5,997 nt of DNA from Clostridiales bacterium (GTDB taxonomy: Bacteria; Bacillota; Clostridia; Oscillospirales; Acutalibacteraceae). A program made the translations under genes and the position numbers. Under the pieces are notes generated by a model, which saw only the letters and a list, made by a program, of their open reading frames with translations, was not told the origin of the DNA and made no database searches. Location: assembly GCA_012522615.1 (NCBI GenBank), contig JAAYKB010000111.1, positions 1-5,997 on the forward strand. Reading direction: 5' to 3'. This document shows, one piece after another, positions 1 through 5,997 of this stretch; within the stretch, counting starts at the first letter, position 1; each line of letters begins with the position of its first letter.

Positions 1-241
1 CACAAACCCCGTTTATGCCTAGGGTCGAAGAAAAAACCGGCATTCCGCGTGCAATTATAACGTCCCCGCGTTTTTCTGTGAATTTCTTATCGTGCGCCCT
101 CTCGTGCAGAATTTTGCCTTCTACGGTCCTTAGGTTTTCAGCCCACTGGTTTTCAATATGAATAAGTGCCCATTGACGGCGACAGAAGGCAAAATGCTGT
201 ATGCCGGAAAGCATCAAAAAATCTTCCTGTTTATACTCCAT
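1..241 (-). CDS. cas4: Cas4 exonuclease, type I-C, 5' part only (cut by left window edge)
   Basis: Eighty codons of a gene that runs off the left edge. They begin at an ATG (241-239) and read MEYKQEDFLMLSGIQHFAFC, then RRQWALIHIENQW. This is the typical N-terminus of the RecB-like nuclease Cas4 found in type I-C loci. Visible landmarks are Cys20 in FCRRQ, the expected first ligand of the Fe-S cluster, and EGKILHER with His46, the conserved histidine of the nuclease site. The fragment ends at LGINGVC, and the next codon begins with G, which fits the family's catalytic Asp (G-x-C-D). The remaining nuclease motifs and the C-terminal cysteines lie outside. Family role: Cas4 works with Cas1-Cas2 to trim prespacers and fix their PAM-dependent orientation. 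The start lies 6 nt after the cas7 stop, with only a weak GGATG upstream, so translation is probably coupled to cas7. A shorter start at Met10 (ATG 214-212), preceded by AGGAAG, is possible but would drop a family-typical N-terminus. Confidence 0.93.
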   Translation of the reverse strand, partial: MEYKQEDFLMLSGIQHFAFCRRQWALIHIENQWAENLRTVEGKILHERAHDKKFTEKRGDVIIARGMPVFSSTLGINGVC

Positions 242-247
242 TTGTGA

Positions 248-1138
248 TTAAATCATCCGTATGCAGGACACGCCTTCAGGAATTGCCCCCGTGTTCACAT
301 TTACAACATAATCAGAATAATTCCTTGCCGGTTGGTTTTTATCTCTGCGCTCGACAGTCACAGTGTCAAACAGCTTGTACGACGGTGTGTTGCCCATTAT
401 GCTGTCGTGCTTAAATACTATCAATTCCCTTACGGCCATTTTTCCGCGTGCCGCCGAATGGTCATGTTCAAACATATTTATAATAGCCTCCCACAAAAGC
501 TTAAGATCCTCTTCATTAAAGCCTGTGGTTTTTTGCGCGAGATTCGCCGAAATGAAACCTTCCACCCTGTAAAGGGCGTACGGGACTATATGTTTCCTCC
601 CCATCTCAGTGCCCTTTTTCTCCGCGTCGGCCTCGGTTGTTATCGCAACACGGGTAATTGTAACCTCCTGTTGAACGATGGGGTCGACGCTTCGAGCGAA
701 TCCCAATTGGACCGGCCCACGAACCTGTCCGCAGTTAAGTGCAGCTTTGACAAATGTAGTCATTACGGCGCCAAATGCGCGTATATCAAAGAAATTGCTG
801 CACATAAAATCACGGATTTTTCTGTCGATTTCGGGATCATTTCTTTTAGCTTCCGCTATATTATCTTCGTCCGTACCAACCGCTATGTAAGCTTCCTTAT
901 CACTGGTATTGAGCGGCACCTTTTCCTTGATGTAAATCCTGTAGCCTTCTTTGCCTTCGCGGACCGTCTCGACATAATTACGGATTTTACGTTTTAAGCA
1001 TACATCTGTTACTATACCATGTCCGGTTTCGGGGTCAATGCGCGGCATGTTACCCGCATCGGGATCGCCGTTCGGGTTTCCGTTCTCCACTTCAAAAAGC
1101 ACCACAAATTCATATCTGTTCTTGATTACCTCACTCAT
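248..1138 (-). CDS. cas7c: Cas7c (Csd2), backbone subunit of type I-C Cascade
   Basis: A 296-aa protein of full family length. It recognisably belongs to the Csd2/Cas7 type I-C family. Near the N-terminus (residues 19-33) it has NGNPNGDPDAGNMPR, the hallmark of the family, followed by TDVCLKRKIRNYV. Further motifs are DIRAFGAVM (around Arg120) and RGPVQLGFARSVDP (from Arg140). Known role: several copies, seven in the characterised Desulfovibrio complex, wrap the crRNA spacer as an RRM-fold filament and present it for base pairing with target DNA. The start ATG (1138-1136) lies inside the end of cas8c, an 8-nt overlap (ATGAGTGA). It is preceded by a strong AGGAGG (1153-1148) with a 9-nt spacer. 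cas4 follows after 6 nt. No defect is visible. A 221-aa reading frame on the opposite strand (332-997) is a shadow of this gene. Confidence 0.97.
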   Translation of the reverse strand: MSEVIKNRYEFVVLFEVENGNPNGDPDAGNMPRIDPETGHGIVTDVCLKRKIRNYVETVREGKEGYRIYIKEKVPLNTSDKEAYIAVGTDEDNIAEAKRNDPEIDRKIRDFMCSNFFDIRAFGAVMTTFVKAALNCGQVRGPVQLGFARSVDPIVQQEVTITRVAITTEADAEKKGTEMGRKHIVPYALYRVEGFISANLAQKTTGFNEEDLKLLWEAIINMFEHDHSAARGKMAVRELIVFKHDSIMGNTPSYKLFDTVTVERRDKNQPARNYSDYVVNVNTGAIPEGVSCIRMI

Positions 1139-1523
1139 TTTTCATTTCCTCCTTATTTTTCTTTGTAAAATTAGCTTTTTTCTGATGATAATAGCCCAGT
1201 ACGAATAAGCCTTGTTCATCCAGTGACAGGTGGGCGGGGAATGGGTTGTTTTTCACATCAAGCTTGTCCATCAATTCTGTAATCCGGTTTTCATCCGCGT
1301 ATGCATAGTTTGTGTTGGTTTTCTTGATTGATGAGAGGTGGTGGTTAGACAAACGCAGCAAGGTCGGGAAAACAGAAGCCGGAGTTGCGCAAGCCGAAGT
1401 GAAATAACGGTCTTTAATCGTTGTGTTAATTCCGGGATTGGCTTCCAGCTGGACTTTCTCCAACACCGAAAAAAGCCGTCCCAGAATATACGCGCGGTTT
1501 TCACTTTGCTCATTAAGCGACAC
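1131..1523 (-). CDS. cas11c: Cas11c small subunit, translated from an internal in-frame start in cas8c
   Basis: Within cas8c, codon 475 is a GTG (1523-1521) preceded by a perfect AAGGAGG (1538-1532) with an ideal 8-nt spacer. Translation from here in the same frame gives a 130-aa protein starting (M)SLNEQSENRAYILGRLFSV and sharing the cas8c stop. In characterised type I-C systems (Desulfovibrio vulgaris and others) the small subunit Cas11c is made in exactly this way, from an internal site giving a product of about 120-130 aa corresponding to the Cas8c C-terminus. Two Cas11c copies line the belly of the complex and stabilise the R-loop. The sequence shows the site, the frame and the length; that it is used here is inference, though strong. 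No other start in the cas8c 3' half was found with comparable spacing in frame. A nearby out-of-frame ATG (1513-1511) opens an 80-aa frame that is not protein-like. Confidence 0.82.
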   Translation of the reverse strand: MSLNEQSENRAYILGRLFSVLEKVQLEANPGINTTIKDRYFTSACATPASVFPTLLRLSNHHLSSIKKTNTNYAYADENRITELMDKLDVKNNPFPAHLSLDEQGLFVLGYYHQKKANFTKKNKEEMKNE

Positions 1524-2945
1524 TTTTAATTCCTCCTTATATTTTTGATAGTTGTATTTTCTAAGCAAACAGGCCTTAATTATTGCGGCCTTCCCTCTGG
1601 TCACTTCGCGTTCCGCACGGATGCGGACCATAACATTATTAAACAAGGCTTGCGGATAAGGCTGCCCTGTGAAAATCGAGCGCAAAACGCTGCCGGTCAA
1701 CAGCGGGGAAGCAGCCTTGTCCTTTGAATGGGGGGATACGGTTTCCTGCATCAGCTTCCAAAGCGGAAGGTATTCAAACTCGTCTGGAGAATGTTCAATA
1801 TCCAGATCGCGGTAATGTGCAGCCTGGTTTTCCATTATATTTCCGAATGTGTTTTCAATAAAAAACCGTACGGACAATCTGGTGGAATTAGGGGACAAGC
1901 CTAGAATATAAAACCTTGTCTCGGGGTTAATCTCACCTTCAAAATCATCCAGCGGTTTGCCCTGCACAATCTTTTGGAACGCCGTGTGTATTATTGATTC
2001 CGTCTCTTTATCAGCCACAACCTCTTTGTCTGATTTTTCCTCCGTGACGGGATTGAGCGAATACAGGAATATGTCCCGATAAACCGGTTTGGGGCTGTTC
2101 GCCCAATAGACTATTGTGGTGTCCCCCAGTACCTGTTTGTTATTGTCGTCCGCCAGAAGATAGTTCAAGGCAGTGGTATATGCGAATGCCGCATATTCGC
2201 TTACAAGCGCATTTAACCCCTGTGCCTTATCGCAGCCATAAGATTCATATGCCCTTGCGTTAAATGATACCAGAGATGCCCCTGTAGGCTTGGCTCCTTT
2301 AACGCCCTTTATACTCGGATGAAGGCGCGCGACAGGCTGTCTTTCGCCCGTAACCAGACAGGGCATAACCGTCGAGGAAGAGTTGTTTTTGCAATATGTC
2401 TCCCATGCCCTTTTAACAGCGACATCCTCATGGGCATAGCCTATCCCGTCAACATAAAAGACCAGATTAGCCCCCGATACAATAGCTTCCAATTCGTTAC
2501 GCAGAATCTCATTCGAGTCCGCCTGCTCCGGCTGCCACTTATCAAAAAATGAAAGGACGGCTTTTGCACATACACTGTCAACATCGTCTAAAATGGTATG
2601 ATGGAGTTCCCGGCAGGCATTAAAGCATTGTTTGGTACGTTCGGGTTTCCCTTTCGAATCGATCCCTAACATGTAGCTGGAATTTTCACATAAGAAGTTT
2701 GATTTGATTCCGCTTGCTTTCTTTACCTGCTCGGGTACAATCATTGACTTTGGAACTTCGACCGTCTTTTTCCCTCGCTGCTCCTGCTCCTTTAAAGGTA
2801 TTAACCCCAGCAGCTCCCCTTCCTTTGACAGGCGCAGGGCATATGATACGTTTGCCCTGCAGTACCCCAATCTTGCGATTTTCTCGGCGCCCGCTTCGGA
2901 ATTTGAAAGTATCTCATAATATTTGACCAACGAACCGAGAATCAT
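1131..2945 (-). CDS. cas8c: Cas8c (Csd1), large subunit of type I-C Cascade
   Basis: A 604-aa protein of normal length for the Csd1/Cas8c family. Family signatures: N-terminal MILGSLVKYYEIL; SGIKSNFLCENSSYMLGID, then a FNACRELHH segment; PCLVTGERQPVARLHP around Cys196, running on into IKGVKGAKPTGASLVSFN; GLNALVSEYAAFAYTTALNY; and YILGLSPNSTRLSVRFF around residues 346-362. Known role: Cas8c sits at the foot of Cascade next to Cas5c, recognises the PAM, and helps recruit Cas3. The start ATG (2945-2943) overlaps the cas5c stop by 4 nt (ATGA), a classic coupled junction. GAGGTGG (2956-2950) lies just upstream, a weaker Shine-Dalgarno than those of cas7 and the internal gene. The last 130 codons also serve as an internal gene for Cas11c (separate entry). 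No frameshift or missing segment was seen. Confidence 0.97.
   Translation of the reverse strand: MILGSLVKYYEILSNSEAGAEKIARLGYCRANVSYALRLSKEGELLGLIPLKEQEQRGKKTVEVPKSMIVPEQVKKASGIKSNFLCENSSYMLGIDSKGKPERTKQCFNACRELHHTILDDVDSVCAKAVLSFFDKWQPEQADSNEILRNELEAIVSGANLVFYVDGIGYAHEDVAVKRAWETYCKNNSSSTVMPCLVTGERQPVARLHPSIKGVKGAKPTGASLVSFNARAYESYGCDKAQGLNALVSEYAAFAYTTALNYLLADDNNKQVLGDTTIVYWANSPKPVYRDIFLYSLNPVTEEKSDKEVVADKETESIIHTAFQKIVQGKPLDDFEGEINPETRFYILGLSPNSTRLSVRFFIENTFGNIMENQAAHYRDLDIEHSPDEFEYLPLWKLMQETVSPHSKDKAASPLLTGSVLRSIFTGQPYPQALFNNVMVRIRAEREVTRGKAAIIKACLLRKYNYQKYKEELKVSLNEQSENRAYILGRLFSVLEKVQLEANPGINTTIKDRYFTSACATPASVFPTLLRLSNHHLSSIKKTNTNYAYADENRITELMDKLDVKNNPFPAHLSLDEQGLFVLGYYHQKKANFTKKNKEEMKNE
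1148..1153 (-). promoter_or_regulatory. Ribosome binding site of cas7c
   Basis: AGGAGG on the minus strand, 9 nt before the cas7c ATG at 1138 and located within the last codons of cas8c/cas11c. A strong site at an overlapping junction lets the most abundant Cascade subunit be initiated independently as well as by coupling. Confidence 0.8.
1532..1538 (-). promoter_or_regulatory. Internal ribosome binding site for Cas11c
   Basis: AAGGAGG on the minus strand inside cas8c, read there as Lys-Glu-Glu codons. It is 8 nt from the in-frame GTG at 1523. It is the longest uninterrupted anti-Shine-Dalgarno match noticed in the window and is better than the site of cas8c itself. This decides the start of the internal small-subunit gene. 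Confidence 0.82.
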
Positions 2946-3598
2946 TCCACCACCTCACAGTCGGTTAAATCAATTATCCCGTTTTTCATAACGGCGCGGA
3001 AAAAATGCGGATGGATGTTTCGCAAATCTGTGTAATCAATGTCATAAAGCATGTAGCCCAGATCGCGCGTCTCGTTAATCGGCTCAACCTCTTCGCCATC
3101 CTCCAGCAGGCAAAACTGGGCGGGGAACTCCCGGCATCCGAAACAGGACTGATGGAAAAACTCCCCTTTTCTCAACCGGCGAAGCAGCATGTTGTAATGC
3201 TTTTCGGGGGTGTCGGTCTCCCCTGCCTTATCGGTCAGCTCAAAATGGGCCTCGATAACATAACAGACGTCACGCAACAGTAAGGAGGCGCGCTGTTGTA
3301 TGTCCTGAGAAGTATAAATGGGGCTAAGTCTGGACTCACCGTTTAAGGCTGCCAGCGCATTGCTCGCGAGCAGTTTTGACTTGACCTCGTTTCTGCGCAC
3401 ATTGGTAAACTTAATCGGTTTGCACACATATATGCGGTCAATCACGTACCGTATAGCCGGTTTCCAGTAAATTGCTTCCAATATGCCCCGCGCCGCGGAA
3501 GGGGTAATCACATCATAGGACACCCGCTCGACCTTAAGCTCAGGACGCGAAAACAGCGCGTAATCCCCCCAGACCTTGACCCGTACGCCATACCCCAA
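2942..3598 (-). CDS. cas5c: Cas5c (Cas5d), crRNA-processing endonuclease and Cascade subunit
   Basis: A 218-aa protein when started at TTG (3598-3596). It opens with GYGVRVKVWGDYALFSRPE, then KVERVSYDVITPSAARGI and EAIYWKP, the diagnostic N-terminal half of type I-C Cas5. Cas5c replaces Cas6 in this subtype: it cuts the pre-crRNA at the repeat hairpin and stays on the crRNA 5' handle. By comparison with the Bacillus halodurans enzyme, the catalytic residues are visible: Tyr44 in IYWKP, and Lys133-His134 in PEKHYNMLLRRL. CFGCREFPAQF (from Cys152) is also family-typical. Start choice: the longer frame opens at ATG 3616 (224 aa), but that ATG has no Shine-Dalgarno. A good AAAGGAG (3613-3607) lies downstream of it, 8 nt before the TTG, and homologues begin at the residues encoded from the TTG. 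The 3' end overlaps cas8c by 4 nt (ATGA). No key residue is missing. Confidence 0.96.
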   Translation of the reverse strand: MGYGVRVKVWGDYALFSRPELKVERVSYDVITPSAARGILEAIYWKPAIRYVIDRIYVCKPIKFTNVRRNEVKSKLLASNALAALNGESRLSPIYTSQDIQQRASLLLRDVCYVIEAHFELTDKAGETDTPEKHYNMLLRRLRKGEFFHQSCFGCREFPAQFCLLEDGEEVEPINETRDLGYMLYDIDYTDLRNIHPHFFRAVMKNGIIDLTDCEVVE

Positions 3599-3606
3599 AA
3601 TAAACA

Positions 3607-3613
3607 CTCCTTT
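3607..3613 (-). promoter_or_regulatory. Ribosome binding site that selects a TTG start for cas5c
   Basis: AAAGGAG on the minus strand with an 8-nt spacer to TTG 3598. It lies inside the first codons of the longer ATG frame (start 3616) and so could not serve that ATG. It is the main reason for preferring the TTG start. Confidence 0.75.
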
Positions 3614-3628
3614 CATCTTAATGACAAT

Positions 3629-3634
3629 ATTATA
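3629..3634 (-). promoter_or_regulatory. Possible -10 box of an internal promoter before cas5c
   Basis: A perfect TATAAT on the minus strand in the AT-rich gap between cas3 and cas5c. The gap part 3617-3673 has only 11 G/C in 57 bases, about 19%. Transcription would start near 3622, leaving about 24 nt of leader before the TTG start of cas5c and placing the AAAGGAG in the leader. No good -35 hexamer lies 16-18 nt upstream (AATAAG or similar), and chance TATAAT is likely in such AT-rich DNA, so the call is tentative. If real, it would express Cascade and adaptation genes separately from cas3. Confidence 0.35.
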
Positions 3635-3673
3635 CTATTACTATAATTGACCTTATTTATCACTAATTTCATT

Positions 3674-5830
3674 TTAATAGAATATCCCCACCCCGCTTTC
3701 TATGCTGCAGTCCAACCCGGTGTGCTTATCGTATCTCTTCTCGTCAACCAATTCAGCCAATCCCTCATCATCAATAATAAAAATCGCCCCCATACCCCGT
3801 AGTGCTTCATAATGCCTGTCATAGACATTTACCGCGTACTGCTGGATTTTCCTCATAAGGTCGCGGTTGCTTTCCCCTCTCTTTATTTGCAGTAAAAGAT
3901 TCTTGGCGGTTTCGTCAGCCGGTATAATAACGGCCCTGGTCGCATCTTCTATCAGCTTAAAGTCCTCTGCAATCTGTGCAAACGGGAAGCTCATGCCCCT
4001 TTGTTCTCCCTCGTTGAACCTTTCCACTATCTTTTTACTGTCTAAGCCCTCTCCTTCAAATTCATAAAGCAGTTTAAAATACTCGTTTATCGCCTCGGGC
4101 GACGACGCGTCATCATAACGGTCTATTACGGACCTGGCAACGCTGAGAGGGCGTTTAAGCATTGCTGGCAGGGTTTTTCGATATTCTTCTACCGGCTTAA
4201 ATATGTATACGGGACTTATGGCGTTCTTATTTTCGCGGTTGCAACGTCCCGCGGCTTGAATCATGGAATCCAGCCCGGCCTCGGCGCGGTAGACAACAGG
4301 GAAATCGACGTCCACTCCGGCTTCAATAAGGCTGGTCGATATAACCCGGCAGGGCTGTCCTTTTTTCAGACGCTGGCGTATTGAAGCTATTACCGACTTG
4401 CGGTGGCTTGGATACATTAGGGTCGATAGATGGAAACAACCGTCGCCTTTGAGCAGTTTAAACACCGACTGGGCCTGTTTTCGCGTACCCACGATACATA
4501 AAACCTGTCTGTGCCCGTTCATCCGTTCCGCTAATTCCTCATCACTAAGTTCGCCCAAATGTACAAACTCCGTGCGCTTAAAAAACTTATAAAAACGCTG
4601 GGTATCGCCGCAAATTTCCTTTATCGGGAGTTCTTTCGGGAACAAACCCTCAAGTGCGGGCTGTGTCGCGCTGCACAATACGGCCGTACTCCGGTAGTTT
4701 AGAACCAGCTCGGAAATGGCCTGCACGCACGGTTTTAAATACGGTATCGGTATCATCTGCGCTTCATCAAAAATAATTACGCTGTTGGCTATATTATGTA
4801 GCTTTCTGCAATGTGAAGAGCGGTTTGAAAACAGCGATTCGAAAAACTGGACGGTCGTCGTGACAATTACGGGCATGTCCCAGTTTTCTGTCGCCAGCCT
4901 TTGCTTGTGCAGGATTTCGTCCTTGTCGTCAAAAATAAAGTTCGAGTGGTGTTCAAGTACGTTTTCGGCACCGAGAATCTTCCGAAACTCCCCGGCGTTC
5001 TGTTCGATGATAGAATTGTACGGTATAACGTATATAATCCTGTCCATATTATGCGCCTTCGCATGCTCTATCGCGAACGACAGCGACGAAACGGTCTTGC
5101 CCCCTCCGGTGGGGACGGTAAGGGTATAAAGTCCTCTGTCCCACTCGGCTTTTTCCAAGCAACGGTGCAGGATTTCGGTCCTGAACCGGTTTATTTGTTT
5201 TGTGGGGTTTTCAAAAGCCTTGATATACTCCAGCAAGAGTTGTGACAGGCATTCCATATCCATTCCGACAGGCTGGCACTTACCCGACATAAACCCTTCG
5301 GTATCCAAAAAATCCGCATCAACAAGGCAGGAATAAATCATACGTATAAAAAACGATAAGGAAAAGCCTTGATTGTCAGGTGTGGGGCGGATCTCCGGCG
5401 GCCTTTTGGGAATCCATTGTTTGGGAATGATTTCGTCCTTGTAGGAACTAAACTGTTCGATTTTCTTTTTCAGCCTGCCTCTTAATGTCGGCTCGTCTCC
5501 GGTATCAACCGGAGAGCCGCCGTCCGGCAACCCTGAATGATGCCCTGCCACACAGTATGCCAGCAGGAAGCCTGCGCCGTTAAATAGCCTGTTTATTTCT
5601 ACTGCTCCGGCTGTCGAATGATCGGTTTGAATATTCAAGCCGCGAATCCGTTTTTGAAACTTTTTCGAATACTTTCCTATATCGTGCAGTATTCCGCAAA
5701 ACCGGGCATATTCGCCTGCGCCAAACTTGTCGGCAAATTTTCCTGCAAGAGCTGCGGTTCCTTCCAAATGCTCCTTGACCGATTGAATAACACCATCATC
5801 CCGAATATGTGCGGTAAAAATGTTTGTCAT
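3674..5830 (-). CDS. cas3: Cas3 nuclease-helicase, type I-C
   Basis: A 718-aa protein from ATG 5830. It joins the HD nuclease and the superfamily 2 helicase in one chain. HD part: His21, then ILHDIGKYSKKF (His49-Asp50, Lys53), DHSTAGA (His71) and AGHHSGLPDGG (His97-His98), the metal-binding set. Helicase part: Walker A PTGGGKT (240-246), DEAQ box (355-358; DEAH in many relatives), SAT motif III (387-389), STSLIEAGVDVDFP, and motif VI QAAGRCNRE (525-533). Known role: Cascade bound to its target recruits Cas3, which nicks the displaced strand and then unwinds and degrades the DNA in the presence of ATP and metal. Start choice: ATG 5851 is also in frame and would add seven residues (MNGREKK), but it has no Shine-Dalgarno. 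ATG 5830 has a weak GGGA and matches the usual short lead-in to the HD domain. The gene follows a WYL regulator after 12-33 nt. All nuclease and ATPase motifs are intact. Confidence 0.97.
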   Translation of the reverse strand: MTNIFTAHIRDDGVIQSVKEHLEGTAALAGKFADKFGAGEYARFCGILHDIGKYSKKFQKRIRGLNIQTDHSTAGAVEINRLFNGAGFLLAYCVAGHHSGLPDGGSPVDTGDEPTLRGRLKKKIEQFSSYKDEIIPKQWIPKRPPEIRPTPDNQGFSLSFFIRMIYSCLVDADFLDTEGFMSGKCQPVGMDMECLSQLLLEYIKAFENPTKQINRFRTEILHRCLEKAEWDRGLYTLTVPTGGGKTVSSLSFAIEHAKAHNMDRIIYVIPYNSIIEQNAGEFRKILGAENVLEHHSNFIFDDKDEILHKQRLATENWDMPVIVTTTVQFFESLFSNRSSHCRKLHNIANSVIIFDEAQMIPIPYLKPCVQAISELVLNYRSTAVLCSATQPALEGLFPKELPIKEICGDTQRFYKFFKRTEFVHLGELSDEELAERMNGHRQVLCIVGTRKQAQSVFKLLKGDGCFHLSTLMYPSHRKSVIASIRQRLKKGQPCRVISTSLIEAGVDVDFPVVYRAEAGLDSMIQAAGRCNRENKNAISPVYIFKPVEEYRKTLPAMLKRPLSVARSVIDRYDDASSPEAINEYFKLLYEFEGEGLDSKKIVERFNEGEQRGMSFPFAQIAEDFKLIEDATRAVIIPADETAKNLLLQIKRGESNRDLMRKIQQYAVNVYDRHYEALRGMGAIFIIDDEGLAELVDEKRYDKHTGLDCSIESGVGIFY

Positions 5831-5863
5831 CTTCTTTTCCCGTCCATTCATTAAATAACATTA

Positions 5864-5997
5864 TTAGTTATATTTCTCCGCCATCTTGGTTACATCCTGC
5901 CGGATGGCTTCACGCAGGTCGGCGGGCGACAGAACCTCAACCAGCCGGCCGTATTGTATCGCCCACATCTGGATGCCTCTATCCGAACCGGTTACCC
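5864..5997 (-). CDS. WYL-domain transcriptional regulator, C-terminal end only (cut by right window edge)
   Basis: An open frame enters from the right edge and ends at TAA (5866-5864), giving the last 43 residues of a protein. It contains MWAIQYGRLVEVLSPADLRE followed by AIRQDVTKMAEKYN. This pattern (Ala-x-x-Tyr-Gly, then Val-Glu-Val-Leu-x-Pro, then Leu-Arg-x-x-Ile and a closing amphipathic helix ending in Lys-Tyr-Asn) resembles the C-terminal extension of YafY/WYL regulators, which carry an N-terminal helix-turn-helix and a WYL ligand-sensing domain. Those parts lie outside the window, so the assignment rests on a short tail. WYL proteins often sit beside CRISPR-Cas operons, and some have been shown to control cas expression or effector activity. 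The gene is co-directional with cas3 and ends only 12 nt before the longer cas3 start or 33 nt before the preferred one, so it is probably cotranscribed and may control the operon. Confidence 0.72.
   Translation of the reverse strand, partial: VTGSDRGIQMWAIQYGRLVEVLSPADLREAIRQDVTKMAEKYN

Noticed and set aside
332..997. A 221-codon open frame on the plus strand opposite cas7c
   Set aside because: It lies wholly within a clearly conserved cas7c gene on the other strand, has no plausible ribosome binding site or family resemblance, and its openness is explained by the codon pattern of cas7c.
1271..1513. An 80-aa minus-strand frame starting at ATG 1513 close to the internal AAGGAGG
   Set aside because: It is out of frame with cas8c and its ATG is 18 nt from the Shine-Dalgarno. 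The in-frame GTG at 8 nt gives the known Cas11c product instead.
3647..3652. TTGACC on the plus strand, a possible -35 of a promoter reading antisense into cas3
   Set aside because: No good -10 follows at 16-18 bp, and no plus-strand gene exists for it to serve.
4716..5245. Overlapping plus-strand frames of 137 and 114 aa opposite the Cas3 helicase region
   Set aside because: They are shadows of the Walker A to DEAQ part of cas3, with unlike-protein composition and no supporting context.
5490..5518. A hairpin with 8-bp arms (TCTCCGGT/ACCGGAGA), a 4-nt loop, then three more pairs after a 3-nt bulge
   Set aside because: It lies inside the cas3 coding sequence just after the HD-domain motifs, has no U-tract and is not at a gene end, so it is not a terminator. 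It is most likely coincidental.
1..5997. A CRISPR repeat-spacer array
   Set aside because: No regularly spaced direct repeats of about 30 nt were seen. The array is expected downstream of cas2, beyond the left edge.

Overview
The window is the core of a type I-C (Dvulg) CRISPR-Cas operon. Every gene lies on the minus strand, so the operon reads from right to left. In transcription order it holds: the 3' end of a WYL-domain regulator (window edge to 5864), cas3 (ends 3674), cas5c (ends 2942), cas8c (ends 1131) with an in-frame internal gene for the small subunit Cas11c, cas7c (ends 248), and the 5' part of cas4, which is cut by the left edge at base 1. The order cas3-cas5-cas8c-cas7-cas4 is the standard I-C order. 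cas1, cas2 and the repeat-spacer array would be expected beyond the left edge; none of them is in the window.

Organism: base composition is moderate, and Shine-Dalgarno sequences are strong and purine-rich (AAGGAGG, AGGAGG, AAAGGAG). The Cas proteins read like those of Clostridia-type Bacillota. This is inference from style only; type I-C systems move between phyla and no housekeeping gene is present to place the host.

How the parts work together: Cas5c is the crRNA-processing endonuclease and caps the crRNA 5' handle. Cas7c forms the backbone, Cas8c recognises the PAM, and Cas11c forms the belly of the Cascade complex. Cas3 (HD nuclease plus DExD/H helicase) destroys the target. Cas4 trims and selects new spacers together with Cas1-Cas2. 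The genes are tightly packed: cas5/cas8c overlap by 4 nt (ATGA), cas8c/cas7 overlap by 8 nt, and cas7/cas4 are separated by 6 nt. The one real gap lies between cas3 and cas5. It is about 75 bp, very AT-rich, and contains a perfect TATAAT on the operon strand, so the Cascade and adaptation genes may have their own promoter.

Nothing here amounts to a new kind of system. The points most worth a second look are: the internal GTG start of Cas11c with an ideal ribosome binding site; the non-ATG (TTG) start of cas5c; the WYL regulator closely abutting cas3; and the AT-rich cas3-cas5 gap. No stretch over 300 bases lacks a gene. No CRISPR repeats, tRNA, rRNA or mobile element was seen.
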